Assembly: GCF_965279545.1 (NCBI RefSeq)
Contig: NZ_OZ257250.1
Location: 1,860,001 to 1,924,000 of the forward strand
DNA: 64,000 nt
Source: Methylibium sp965279545
GTDB lineage: Bacteria > Pseudomonadota > Gammaproteobacteria > Burkholderiales > Burkholderiaceae_C
Direction: 5' to 3'
The stretch's first letter is position 1, and each line of letters starts with the position of its first letter. The notes beneath the pieces are model-generated. The model did not search any database, was not told where the DNA came from, and worked only from the letters and a program-made list of their open reading frames with translations. This document shows, one piece after another, positions 17,357-25,573 of this stretch. The position numbers and the translations under genes are program-made.

Positions 17357-17977
17357 TCATGACGATGACTTCCGGCAATAGCAGTAGACGAACTTCTGCA
17401 CGGTGCCGAACGGCGTGTGGTGCTCTTCCTTTTCGTGCGCCAGCAAGGTGAACGGCGCACCGAACTCGGCATGCAACTCGTCGGCGCTGTAGCGCATCAC
17501 CGGCAGACCGCTGCATTGCGTTGGTCCATCTTCGTCGAACGTGGCGACGATGACGTGTCCACCGGGCTTGACCGAGCGCAGCACGGCGGCAACGTAGGCC
17601 TGACGGGCGGCAGCGTCCGTGAGAAAGTGGAAGACGGCGCGGTCGTGCCACACGTCATAGGCATGAACTGGCAAATCGGCCTCGGTGATGCTGGCTTCGA
17701 TCCATTCAACTCGAGCGGCCAGCGAGCCGAGGCGTTGCTTCGCGGCGCTCAATGCCGATGCAGACAGGTCAAGCACCGTGACGTCCGAATAGCCGTCGGT
17801 CAACAGGTCGTCCACCAAGGTCGACGCACCACCACCCACGTCGATGATCGAACCCGATCGAGGTACATCGGTGCCGTGTATCAGGCGCAGGGACTGCTCG
17901 GCATGCACCTGAAACCAGCTCACCGACTCCGCCGGCTTGGTGGCGTACACGCGGTCCCAATGCTCTTTTGATTGCAT
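17357..17977 (-). CDS. Class I SAM-dependent methyltransferase
   Basis: 206 residues from MQSKEHWDRVYATKPAE, with AGGA eight bases upstream; a longer frame lacks a start signal. Motif I is IIDVGGGASTLVDDLL, followed by VTVLDLSASALSAAKQRL and WHDRAVFHFLT. The N-terminal HWDRVYATKPAESVSWF pattern is that of small-molecule methyltransferases of the TehB/thiol-methyltransferase type. Placement inside a sulfur-oxidation cluster hints at a thiol or sulfide acceptor, but that is inference. Confidence 0.82.
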   Translation of the reverse strand: MQSKEHWDRVYATKPAESVSWFQVHAEQSLRLIHGTDVPRSGSIIDVGGGASTLVDDLLTDGYSDVTVLDLSASALSAAKQRLGSLAARVEWIEASITEADLPVHAYDVWHDRAVFHFLTDAAARQAYVAAVLRSVKPGGHVIVATFDEDGPTQCSGLPVMRYSADELHAEFGAPFTLLAHEKEEHHTPFGTVQKFVYCYCRKSSS

Positions 17978-18029
17978 GAGTGATCCTTCGAATGGGTGTG
18001 CGTATGCAGGGTCGGCGGTGGCGTGCGCT

Positions 18030-19157
18030 TCAGGCCGGGCGGACACCACCCGGCATAGGCTGGTCGAGCACGCCGGTCGGGTGCTGATCGAGCACCCGGT
18101 CGGTGACGGCCGCCGCGACCCACATTGCCGTCAAGGTGACGTAGGCCGTGATGGTGAACACCGCTGTTCCAGACAGCCCGGCGCCGACCGCGCAGCCGCC
18201 TGCGAGCATGCCGCCGAAGCCCATGCACATCGCGCCGGCGATGTAGCGGCGCATGCTGGCGCCGCCCTGGAAGCCTTCGAGCTTGAGTTCACCAAACAGC
18301 GCGGCGGCCAGGAAAGCACCGAGGAAGACACCCGGCACCAGGCCGAGGTCGAAGGTAGCGGGTTTGTCACTCGCAAAGAGCACACGCGACAGCACGTCGG
18401 CCGAGGGCCCCGTGAAGCTGAGCGACTGCACGGGGTGCAGGTCGAACGACACCTTCGAGATGGCGTAGGTCATCCACCAGGCCGCGGCGATGGTCAGCCC
18501 GACACCCACCGCGCCGGCCCAGGCCCAGGTCTCGACCCGCTGACGGCGTGCCCACACGATGGCAGCGGCGAGCCAGACGGCACCGAACAGCAAGGCTCCG
18601 CCGTGGCCGATGCCGATGCGCGCGATCAGGTCGCGGGCGGTGCCCCCGTCAACCGTCCACCACGCCGAGATGATCTCGCGCACGGGGGCCAGGATGCCGG
18701 TCCATGCGGCCTGCGCCGCCACTGCGAATACCAGCCCCGACATGAGCGACCGCAGGTTGCCCTGGGCCGCCAGCACGAGCAGCCGGCTGGAGCAGCCGCG
18801 GGCCAGGATCATGCCGATGCCGAACAGGGCGCCACCGATCGCTGCACCCGAGAGACTGCCGCCTGCCGCGATCTGGCGCGCATCGCGTGCGTCGAACCAG
18901 CCTGCCCACGCCAGCGCCTGCGTCGCAAGCACCGCGGTGGCAAACGCGAACAACCAGACCGTGAGCTTGCCGCCGGTGAGGTTGCGCGCGAACTCGAGCA
19001 CGGCCGAACGCAGGCAGAAGCGCGAGCGCTGCGCCAGGAAGCCGAAGGCCACGCCCACGAGCAGACCGGTCAGCGCCAGCGACGTGCTCTCCCCCAGGCG
19101 CGTGACGGTGGGCTCGACGAATGATTCAAGCAGGGGAATGGCCATCATCGCCACCAT
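18030..19157 (-). CDS. YeeE/YedE-family sulfur-compound transporter
   Basis: 375 residues with about nine membrane segments and the conserved Cys-containing loops of the YeeE/YedE (DUF395) family: AQRSRFCLRSAV, ARGCSSRLLVLAAQGNLRS and LAGGCAVGAGLSG. The family includes the thiosulfate importer TsuA, whose pore cysteines relay thiosulfate. In this locus it probably moves sulfur equivalents between periplasmic Sox chemistry and the cytoplasm. The start could be a few codons downstream; no strong ribosome-binding site decides it. Confidence 0.88.
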   Translation of the reverse strand: MVAMMAIPLLESFVEPTVTRLGESTSLALTGLLVGVAFGFLAQRSRFCLRSAVLEFARNLTGGKLTVWLFAFATAVLATQALAWAGWFDARDARQIAAGGSLSGAAIGGALFGIGMILARGCSSRLLVLAAQGNLRSLMSGLVFAVAAQAAWTGILAPVREIISAWWTVDGGTARDLIARIGIGHGGALLFGAVWLAAAIVWARRQRVETWAWAGAVGVGLTIAAAWWMTYAISKVSFDLHPVQSLSFTGPSADVLSRVLFASDKPATFDLGLVPGVFLGAFLAAALFGELKLEGFQGGASMRRYIAGAMCMGFGGMLAGGCAVGAGLSGTAVFTITAYVTLTAMWVAAAVTDRVLDQHPTGVLDQPMPGGVRPA

Positions 19158-19229
19158 AGGCGCTGAACCGTCCGTGCGCCTTGATGCCGGTCACGCCGAA
19201 GCGCTCGCGTGGCCGCTGCAGCCCCGGAT

Positions 19230-19643
19230 TCACGGTCGGATGTATGCGTAGCCCTGCCCCTGCAACTTGGCCAGTCGCACCACGCCCGACGGGGTGAAGT
19301 CGGCCTCCTGCAGGAACTGGTCCTTCTTCAGTCCGCGCGTCTTCAGCGTGATCTCGCAAACCTCGAAGGTGACACCGCGGCTCTTCAGCGCCGATACCGG
19401 GCCGGCGTAGGGGCTGCCGTTCTTGTCCTTGGCGCCTTCCATCAGGAAGTCCACACCCTGGGCGTGAGTGACCACGATGATCCTGGCGGTCGGGTCGGTG
19501 TCCAGGTGGTTGCGCACGTTGCGCAAGGCGCCGAGCGCCTGCGATTCGGTATCGCTGACGTGGTAGACGACCTTGTCCTGCGCCCAGGTCAAGCCGGTGG
19601 CAAGCATCAGTGCTGCACAGGCGAACAGTTGGCGGAAGTTCAT
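19230..19643 (-). CDS. Exported DsrE-family protein
   Basis: 137 residues from MNFRQLFACAALML, with AAGGAG seven bases upstream. A signal peptide (cleavage near TWAQ) is followed by a DsrE-like fold: KVVYHVSD, NVRNHL, RIIVVTHAQGVDFLMEGAKD and LKSRGVTFEVCEITLKTRGL. The Cys in VCEITL lies where DsrE-like proteins often carry a conserved cysteine. Periplasmic DsrE-like proteins are frequent companions of sox genes and may bind sulfane sulfur. Confidence 0.8.
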   Translation of the reverse strand: MNFRQLFACAALMLATGLTWAQDKVVYHVSDTESQALGALRNVRNHLDTDPTARIIVVTHAQGVDFLMEGAKDKNGSPYAGPVSALKSRGVTFEVCEITLKTRGLKKDQFLQEADFTPSGVVRLAKLQGQGYAYIRP

Positions 19644-19721
19644 CGAGGTCTCCTTGGGGTGGGCGAGCAACAGGTCGGGGTCGTGCAGCAGGGCAAAGGT
19701 GGCTGCGACGGGGCCGAGGAT

Positions 19722-20231
19722 TCAGAACTCGATGGCGTCGGCGATTGCCTTCAGGCCGGCCACGGCGCAGGCGTCGTCCGCATCGCCGCCCGGCGCACCG
19801 GAAACGCCGATGCCGGCAAACGTGCTGCCGCCGGCCTCGATAACCTGGCCGCCACCGATGGCCATCACGTGGGGCAGCATGCGGATGCCGCTCATGGGCT
19901 TGCCCGCCTGCGTCTCAGTCGCCAGGTTGGCCGTCGGTATCCGGAAACTTGCCGCCGTCCAGGCCTTCTGCGTCGCTGCGTCCACCGTGTGCGCACCGGC
20001 AAAGCGGTCACGCAGGAGAACCTGCAAAACGCCGGAACGGTCGACCACGGCCACGGCAACCTGGTGCCCGGCCTTGCGACACTGGGCCATCGCCGCCTGC
20101 GCTGCGGTGAGCGCCACCTCCGGCGTCAACAGCTTGACGGTGTACGTGGCCTGCTGTGCGGTGGCTGGCAGAGCGAACACTGCCAGAGCGAGCACAGCCG
20201 AGGGCAGGACGATGCGATGCGCGATGCTCAT
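19722..20231 (-). CDS. Exported GlcG/HbpS-family protein
   Basis: 169 residues with a signal peptide (LPSAVLALAVFALPATAQ). The rest is the GlcG/HbpS (DUF336) domain: LTAAQAAMAQCRKAGHQVAVAVVDRSG and the glycine-rich end FAGIGVSGAPGGDADDACAVAGLKAI. Family members bind heme or cobalamin-like ligands or have uncertain roles. It follows soxB by 6 bp and is surely cotranscribed. A heme-handling role near the Sox cytochromes is possible but unproven. Confidence 0.82.
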   Translation of the reverse strand: MSIAHRIVLPSAVLALAVFALPATAQQATYTVKLLTPEVALTAAQAAMAQCRKAGHQVAVAVVDRSGVLQVLLRDRFAGAHTVDAATQKAWTAASFRIPTANLATETQAGKPMSGIRMLPHVMAIGGGQVIEAGGSTFAGIGVSGAPGGDADDACAVAGLKAIADAIEF

Positions 20232-20237
20232 GAGATG

Positions 20238-21980
20238 TCAGCCCTTGGCGATACCGGGGTTGCCCTGCACGCCCAGCAAGGTCGGCGTGTTGATGGTGCG
20301 GGCCTTCACGTGACCTCCGGGCTGCGACTTCAGCCAGCCTTCTACGACGTCCCAGACCGGCTTGCTGCCCGGTGCCGCCCGCGCCTCTTCGGCCACCGGC
20401 GCCCAGCCGGCCACCTTGTACTTGCGGCCGGCTTCGATCGGCTTGCCGGCCAGGCGCATGTCGGTGATGCGCTGGCCCATCTTCTCGGCCGGGCTGCAGG
20501 TGTAGGCCAGCCCACCCACGCGCACCATGTCACCACCCTGCTGGTAGTACGGGTCGGGGTTGAACAGGTTGTCGGCCACGTCTTCGAGGACGGTCTTGAT
20601 CGTCTCACCGGTCATCTCGTTGACCGTGGCGTAGGGGTAGGTGATGGCCAGCTGGTCCATCATCAGCTCGCGCGTGATCACGTCGCCCGGCAACAGCGTG
20701 GTACCCCAGCGGAAGCCGGGCGAGAAGGCGATCTCTGCCCCCTGCACGTCCATCAGCGCATCGCAGACGAGCTGGTCCCAGCTGCCGTTGAAGTTGCCGC
20801 GGCGGTACAACAGGCCGTCGGTGATCGCGAGCTTCTCGGCCAGCTTCGCTTCATACGGCTGGCGCACCTTGGTGATCAGGGCCGCCATGGCCGGATCGGC
20901 CTTCAACTGGTTGGCGAAGACCGGCAGCAAGCGGTAGCGGAAGTCCGCCACCTTGCCGCCTTTGACGTCGAAGTCCATCACGCCGAGGAACTTGCCGTTG
21001 CTGCCGGCGTTCGTGACGAGCGTCTTGCCTCCTGCGTTGGCCACCGGTATCGCCACCGGCACGCCGTCGTGGGTGTGGCCGCCGAAGATCGCATCGATGC
21101 CGCGCACGCGCGAGGCCATCTTCAGGTCCACGTCCATGCCGTTGTGCGACAACAGCACGACGACCTTCGCACCCTTGGCCCGCGCTTCGTCGACCACCTT
21201 CTGCATGTTCTCGTCCTGGATGCCGAAGCTCCAGTCGGCGACCATGTAGCGCGGGTTGGCGATCGGCGTGTACGGGAAAGCCTGGCCGATGATGGCGACC
21301 TGGATGCCGTTGATCTCCCGCAGCACGTACGGCTTGAAGACCGGGTCGCCGAAGTCGTTGGTCTTGACGTTCTGCGCGACGAACTCGATCTGCCCCTTGA
21401 AATCCTTCTCGACGATCTCTTTCACCCGGTCCATGCCGTACGTGAACTCCCAATGGCCGGTCATCACGTCCACGCCGAGCAGCTTGCAGGCGTCGACCAT
21501 GTCCTGCGCATTGGTCCACAGCGACGTGGCCGAACCCTGCCAGGTGTCGCCGCCATCGAGCAGCAGCGCGCCGGGCCGGCTGGTCTTCAATTGCTTGACG
21601 AGGGTGGTCAGATGCGCAAAGCCGCCAACCTTGCCGTAGCGGCGCGCCGCCTGGTCGAAGTCGAGGTAGGTGTAGGCAAACGCCTGCTCGCTGCCGGGCC
21701 GCAAGCCCGCTGCCTTGAGTAGCGACTCGCCCACCAGGTGCGGCAGTTGGCCCTGCATCGCGCCCACGCCCATGTTGACGCTGGGCTCGCGAAAGTGGAT
21801 GGGCAGCAGCTGCGCATGGCAGTCGGTCATGTGCAGCAGCGACACGTTGCCGAAGGTCGGCAGGTCGTACAGCCCTTGCTGCGCAGTCGCCGCATCGGCG
21901 TTGGCGTAGCGGCCAAGGTTCAGACCGGCGGCAGAAGCCGCCCCCAGCACCTGGAGGAACTCGCGTTTGGAGAGATTCAT
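20238..21980 (-). CDS. soxB: Thiosulfohydrolase SoxB
   Basis: 580 residues. SoxB removes sulfate from SoxY-bound S-sulfonate in the periplasm with a dinuclear manganese site. Visible ligands are DCHAQ, GGDTWQGS, TGHWEFTYG, LLSHNGMD and GGHTHDG, which together distinguish SoxB from ordinary 5'-nucleotidases. The N-terminus is a Tat signal in which the usual twin arginine is Lys-Arg (LSKREFLQVLGA). It starts just before the soxX stop in the compact soxCDYZAXB array. Confidence 0.96.
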   Translation of the reverse strand: MNLSKREFLQVLGAASAAGLNLGRYANADAATAQQGLYDLPTFGNVSLLHMTDCHAQLLPIHFREPSVNMGVGAMQGQLPHLVGESLLKAAGLRPGSEQAFAYTYLDFDQAARRYGKVGGFAHLTTLVKQLKTSRPGALLLDGGDTWQGSATSLWTNAQDMVDACKLLGVDVMTGHWEFTYGMDRVKEIVEKDFKGQIEFVAQNVKTNDFGDPVFKPYVLREINGIQVAIIGQAFPYTPIANPRYMVADWSFGIQDENMQKVVDEARAKGAKVVVLLSHNGMDVDLKMASRVRGIDAIFGGHTHDGVPVAIPVANAGGKTLVTNAGSNGKFLGVMDFDVKGGKVADFRYRLLPVFANQLKADPAMAALITKVRQPYEAKLAEKLAITDGLLYRRGNFNGSWDQLVCDALMDVQGAEIAFSPGFRWGTTLLPGDVITRELMMDQLAITYPYATVNEMTGETIKTVLEDVADNLFNPDPYYQQGGDMVRVGGLAYTCSPAEKMGQRITDMRLAGKPIEAGRKYKVAGWAPVAEEARAAPGSKPVWDVVEGWLKSQPGGHVKARTINTPTLLGVQGNPGIAKG

Positions 21981-21983
21981 GGC

Positions 21984-22640
21984 CTACTGATTCACCGGCG
22001 ACTTCGGGTCCAGGATCAGCGCCATCAGGTGCTTGAGTTGGGTCTCATCGAGCAGGCCAGCATGGCCGAAGCGCGGCATGCCCGAGCAGGCGTTGTAGGC
22101 CTTGGCGTTCCACATCTTCGTCCAGGTGTATTCGACGATCGGCCGCGACGCCGCGCTGTCCGGGTCGACGACACCGCGCTGCTTGCCGTAGTTGTACAGG
22201 CTGGGGCCGATGGTGCCGAAGGAGATTTCCGCCTTGGTGATCTGGTGGCAGTTGTAGCAGTTGCCGCCGTTGGCGGCGGGCGCCGCCGACTTGTCGGTCC
22301 AGGTCATGCCACGGCCGTTCTGGGCGAGCTTCTCGCCTTCGCGCCAGTCACCGAGGAACTTTCCGTCGGCGGGCATGCGCACGCTCGTCAGCGCGGCTTG
22401 TCGAATGGCGTTGGCCACGTCTTCGGGCGGGCTGCCGCCCTGCGCCTTGGAGCACGCGGCGTTGGCGGCATCCTGCTGCAGCCGGTCGACCTTGGCGATG
22501 CCTTCGTCGCGGAACGAGCCGGTCATCATCTGCGCCACCAGCGCGTCGTAGTCGGGCGTGGGCGCCATCGAAGTGCAGCCCGCGACGAGCGCCGCGGCCA
22601 ACGCTGCTGCCGCGAGGAGGGTCGTTCTCTTGTTCTTCAT
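21984..22640 (-). CDS. soxX: Sulfur-oxidation cytochrome c subunit SoxX
   Basis: 218 residues from MKNKRTTLL. It carries one heme motif (NCYNCHQ) and a distal methionine in ACSGMPRFGH, as in SoxX. SoxAX couples thiosulfate to SoxYZ. The signal sequence ends LAAALVAGCTS, which fits a lipobox with Cys+1, so this SoxX may be a lipoprotein. About 45 residues before the lipid anchor-proximal core are extra compared with short SoxX proteins. It lies between soxA and soxB with only 11 bp and 3 bp gaps. Confidence 0.93.
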   Translation of the reverse strand: MKNKRTTLLAAAALAAALVAGCTSMAPTPDYDALVAQMMTGSFRDEGIAKVDRLQQDAANAACSKAQGGSPPEDVANAIRQAALTSVRMPADGKFLGDWREGEKLAQNGRGMTWTDKSAAPAANGGNCYNCHQITKAEISFGTIGPSLYNYGKQRGVVDPDSAASRPIVEYTWTKMWNAKAYNACSGMPRFGHAGLLDETQLKHLMALILDPKSPVNQ

Positions 22641-22651
22641 GGGGTGCTCCT

Positions 22652-23449
22652 TCAGCGCTTGAGGGCCGGCGCGATCGACTCGGCGCCCTTGGCGTTCACG
22701 CCCATGTAGACGCCGAGCGCGATGGTCACGTCCGAGGCATAACCGGGGTACGGGAAACGCTGCTGGCGGAAGCAGTCGTTCAGGCGCCGCTGCATGCTCC
22801 ACAACTCGCCGCTGCTGACCCGGTAAGCCGGCCAGGCCGCGAAACCGACGCCATCGCCCGGGTTCTTGGTCAGCTCGGGAAGGTCCTGCAGGCGGATGCG
22901 CCTGTCGGGCTGTCCGTGGCACGAGGCGCAGGAGAAGTCGTACGGCCCACCGCGATAGAAGAACGCGCGCTTGCCGAGTTCGTAGGTCTTGCGCTCGTCG
23001 GCGTGGGCTTGCGGCAGGTTGAACTTCTGCCCGCGGGATTCCGCCGAGATCCAGGCGGTCAGGCTTTCGAGGCTGACCTGCTCACCCTTGCCGAAAGGCG
23101 TCTTGGCGATCGCTGCCGCATCGAAGCCCTGCAGCCGTTCCATGCACGTCAACAGGCGCGATTCGAGGTCCTGCACCCGGGCGGTGTCGGCAAAGTAGCG
23201 CGGCAGTTCGACGAAGGCGCCCTTCACGACACCCGGGCCCTTGCCGAGATCGCACTGCTCCAGGGACGTGTTCTTCGGGCCCCGTTTCTTCTTCCAGAGC
23301 TCCTCGCCCTTGGCCTCGAACAGCTCCGCGGGGTTGCCGTCGGCCAACATGGCGCGGTACTCGGCGATGCCGTCGGCCGCGGACTTCTGCTGCGCCACGG
23401 CGGCGCAACTCGCTGCGAGCAGCGCGCTGATCACTAGGGTGTTTCGCAT
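22652..23449 (-). CDS. soxA: Sulfur-oxidation cytochrome c subunit SoxA
   Basis: 265 residues from MRNTLVISALL; signal peptide ends near AVAQQ. Only one heme motif, CASCH, is present. The N-terminal domain has isolated cysteines (EQCDLG, LTCMERL), fitting the monoheme SoxA class where a disulfide replaces the first heme. The catalytic cysteine expected to become cysteine persulfide is in RLNDCFRQQRFP. It forms the thiosulfate-oxidising SoxAX complex with the next gene's product. Confidence 0.95.
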   Translation of the reverse strand: MRNTLVISALLAASCAAVAQQKSAADGIAEYRAMLADGNPAELFEAKGEELWKKKRGPKNTSLEQCDLGKGPGVVKGAFVELPRYFADTARVQDLESRLLTCMERLQGFDAAAIAKTPFGKGEQVSLESLTAWISAESRGQKFNLPQAHADERKTYELGKRAFFYRGGPYDFSCASCHGQPDRRIRLQDLPELTKNPGDGVGFAAWPAYRVSSGELWSMQRRLNDCFRQQRFPYPGYASDVTIALGVYMGVNAKGAESIAPALKR

Positions 23450-23483
23450 GGTCTCCTCGTCCTCTTGTCGTGGGCTCGCGCGA

Positions 23484-23795
23484 TCAGGAAACGGTGGCTT
23501 CGTCAGTGCGCTTGTCGCCCTTGTTGTCCACCCACTCGATGCCGATCTTGTCGCCGGCCTTCGCACCCTTGACGTTGAACTGCAGGAACGGGTTCTTTGC
23601 GACCGAAGGACCCCATTGGGCCGTCATCACCGTCTTGCCGTTGAGCTGCGCGCTCACCTCCTGGATGAACCAGGCGGGGATGGTCTTGCCGGCCGCGTCC
23701 TTGCGCTGGCCGGTCTCCATTTCGTGGGCCATCAGGACGCGGACGGTGGTCTTGTCGCCGGCGGCTTGGGCGCGGATGCGCATCGGATCTGCCAT
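23484..23795 (-). CDS. soxZ: Thiosulfate oxidation carrier subunit SoxZ
   Basis: 103 residues, the usual SoxZ length, without a signal peptide. Landmarks are RVLMAHEMETGQRKD, AWFIQEV and KNPFLQFNVKGAKAGDKIGIEWVDNKG. SoxZ pairs with SoxY and is exported with it by the Tat partner. It follows soxY by 45 bp. Confidence 0.96.
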   Translation of the reverse strand: MADPMRIRAQAAGDKTTVRVLMAHEMETGQRKDAAGKTIPAWFIQEVSAQLNGKTVMTAQWGPSVAKNPFLQFNVKGAKAGDKIGIEWVDNKGDKRTDEATVS

Positions 23796-23840
23796 GGTGT
23801 CTCTCCTCGAACGGTTGGTGGGTGGGCGGCGGTGCGGCGC

Positions 23841-24308
23841 TCAGCCGCCGCAGCCGCCCAGCGTGACTTTCACTTCCTTGGCGGCATACAGGACCTTGCC
23901 GTCGGCCATCATCGCGACGGCGAACACGTTCGAGGATTGGCCCATCTTCACGCGCGTCGAGAAGTTGGCCTCCACTGCGTCGCTCACATCGAACATCGCC
24001 GAAAGCATCGACGGGTTCTTCTCGACCAGCAGCAGCACGCGCCTGACGCCGGGCAGTGCCGTCGACGCCCCCACCGGCACGACGGCGCCGTTCTCGGCGA
24101 TGTCGGGGCCGGTGATCGTCACGTCGTTGCTTTGCACCGGAGCACCCGCGCCCAACGACTTCATCAGGTCGGCCATGGTCTTGGCGTCGAAGGCGGCGGT
24201 GTTGTAGCCCGCGGCCTGAGCCATTGCCACGCCCGGGAGCATCCCGAGCGCCGCCAGCATCCCGGCAAGCTGGGCGGATCGGGAAAGCATCTCTCGACGG
24301 GTTTGCAT
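23841..24308 (-). CDS. soxY: Thiosulfate oxidation carrier protein SoxY
   Basis: 155 residues starting at the ATG preceded by AAGGAGACC. A Tat signal (TRREMLSRSAQLAGML) leads to the mature protein. The last residues are VTLGGCGG, the defining swinging-arm motif that carries sulfur intermediates on its cysteine (C153). It works with SoxZ as the carrier on which SoxAX, SoxB and SoxCD act. Confidence 0.97.
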   Translation of the reverse strand: MQTRREMLSRSAQLAGMLAALGMLPGVAMAQAAGYNTAAFDAKTMADLMKSLGAGAPVQSNDVTITGPDIAENGAVVPVGASTALPGVRRVLLLVEKNPSMLSAMFDVSDAVEANFSTRVKMGQSSNVFAVAMMADGKVLYAAKEVKVTLGGCGG

Positions 24309-24391
24309 GAAGGTCTCCTTTATCTGTAAATACCAATGAAGCGTATTGCTTCGACGATGGGGGCCATCCCTGGTGCGAGTACCGCCGGCAT
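24309..24391 (-). promoter_or_regulatory. AT-richer gap before soxY, possible internal promoter
   Basis: The 83 bp between soxD and soxY is AT-richer than its surroundings and holds GAAGC-GTATT-GCTTC arms. It may provide a separate promoter for soxYZAXB. No -10/-35 pair is convincing. Confidence 0.3.
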
Positions 24392-25573
24392 TCACTTGGC
24401 CGCACCTGCGGCGAGCCACTGTGCGATCGTCCGGGCATCGGCCTCGCTCAGCGTTTGCGCGGGCATGGGAATCGAGCCCCACAGGCCCGATCCGCCCGAG
24501 CGGATCTTGCCCGCCAGGTAGGACACGGCGTCGGCGCGGTCGCCGTACTTCTTCGCGACATCGTGGAAGCTGGGGCCGACGATCTTGTTCTCGACGCCAT
24601 GGCAGGCCACGCAGGTGTGCTTCCGCGTCAGCGCCATGGCCGCTGCCGCGCCGCTGTCGGCCGGAGCCGGGGCCGGAGCGGCAGTCGTCGCAGCGGCCAC
24701 GGTCAGCCTGGCCTGCGCGGGGGTTGCAGCCGGCGGCCGCGTGGTGTCGGCGCCGTGCTGGGCGCCGACGCTGCGATTCTGCTCGGCCAGGTTGCCGTGT
24801 GCGTTGCGAGCGAAGTCGGGCAGGAACGATGCCACCTTCGGCTCCGCCGCACAGTCCTTCATGCAGGCGGCAACCTTCACGTCGGGTTTGCCGCCATTGC
24901 CCATGCCCTTGCCCGGCCACAGCCCATGATCGGTCGTGAGGCCGTTGCGATTGGGCAGCAGTTTCTGCACGTCGGCGATGTTGCGGTCCGACAGGGTGAG
25001 GTCGTCGGGCACGATCCCGCCCAGGTTCAACAGGTAAGCCGTGACCGCATACACCTCGTCGGGCTTCAGCGACTTGGGTGCCGTCCAGGGCATGGCCCGG
25101 TTGATGTAGTCCCACAGCGTCGACAGCGTCGATACCTTCATCAGCGTGGTGCGACCCGGGAAGGCGGAGTCCGTCAGCCGGGCCACGCGACCGGTCCGGA
25201 TGTCCTGGGCCGTCGTGCCGCCCACCAGCGGCGAGAAGGTCTGGTTGCTTTCGCCGAACACGCCGTGGCAGGAAGCGCACTTGCTCTCCCACACGTCCAT
25301 GCCCTGGGCAACCGAACCGGAGCCTGGCGGAAGGCCCTTGAAGTCGGGGCGCACGTCGATGTCCCAGGCGGCCACCTCCTTCAAGGTCGCGTCACGGCCG
25401 ATGCCGGGAAAAGTTGCCTGGGCGTGCGCCAGGCCCAGGCCACCCAGGGTGAGCAGCGCAGCGGCGGCCAGCGCGGTCCGAACGGTCCCCGCAACGCCCG
25501 CCGTCGCTCGCCGCCCGCAGGAGCGAGTCGGGCTTGAGGCGGCCCGGCGCGTCGACTCACGACAACTGGACAT
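24392..25573 (-). CDS. soxD: Diheme cytochrome c subunit SoxD of sulfane dehydrogenase
   Basis: 393 residues with signal sequence (TALAAAALLTLGGLGLAHA). Two heme motifs are visible, KCASCHG near residue 97 and TCVACHG near residue 325, joined by a long central region (TLSDRNIADVQKLLPNRNGL) and an Ala/Pro-rich linker. SoxD accepts electrons from SoxC. The start overlaps the end of soxC by 17 bp, marking one transcription unit. A later start nearer the signal peptide is possible. Confidence 0.93.
   Translation of the reverse strand: MSSCRESTRRAASSPTRSCGRRATAGVAGTVRTALAAAALLTLGGLGLAHAQATFPGIGRDATLKEVAAWDIDVRPDFKGLPPGSGSVAQGMDVWESKCASCHGVFGESNQTFSPLVGGTTAQDIRTGRVARLTDSAFPGRTTLMKVSTLSTLWDYINRAMPWTAPKSLKPDEVYAVTAYLLNLGGIVPDDLTLSDRNIADVQKLLPNRNGLTTDHGLWPGKGMGNGGKPDVKVAACMKDCAAEPKVASFLPDFARNAHGNLAEQNRSVGAQHGADTTRPPAATPAQARLTVAAATTAAPAPAPADSGAAAAMALTRKHTCVACHGVENKIVGPSFHDVAKKYGDRADAVSYLAGKIRSGGSGLWGSIPMPAQTLSEADARTIAQWLAAGAAK

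Noticed and set aside
19209..21722. An 837-codon open frame opposite soxB and neighbours
   Set aside because: It crosses three real genes on the other strand and resembles no protein.
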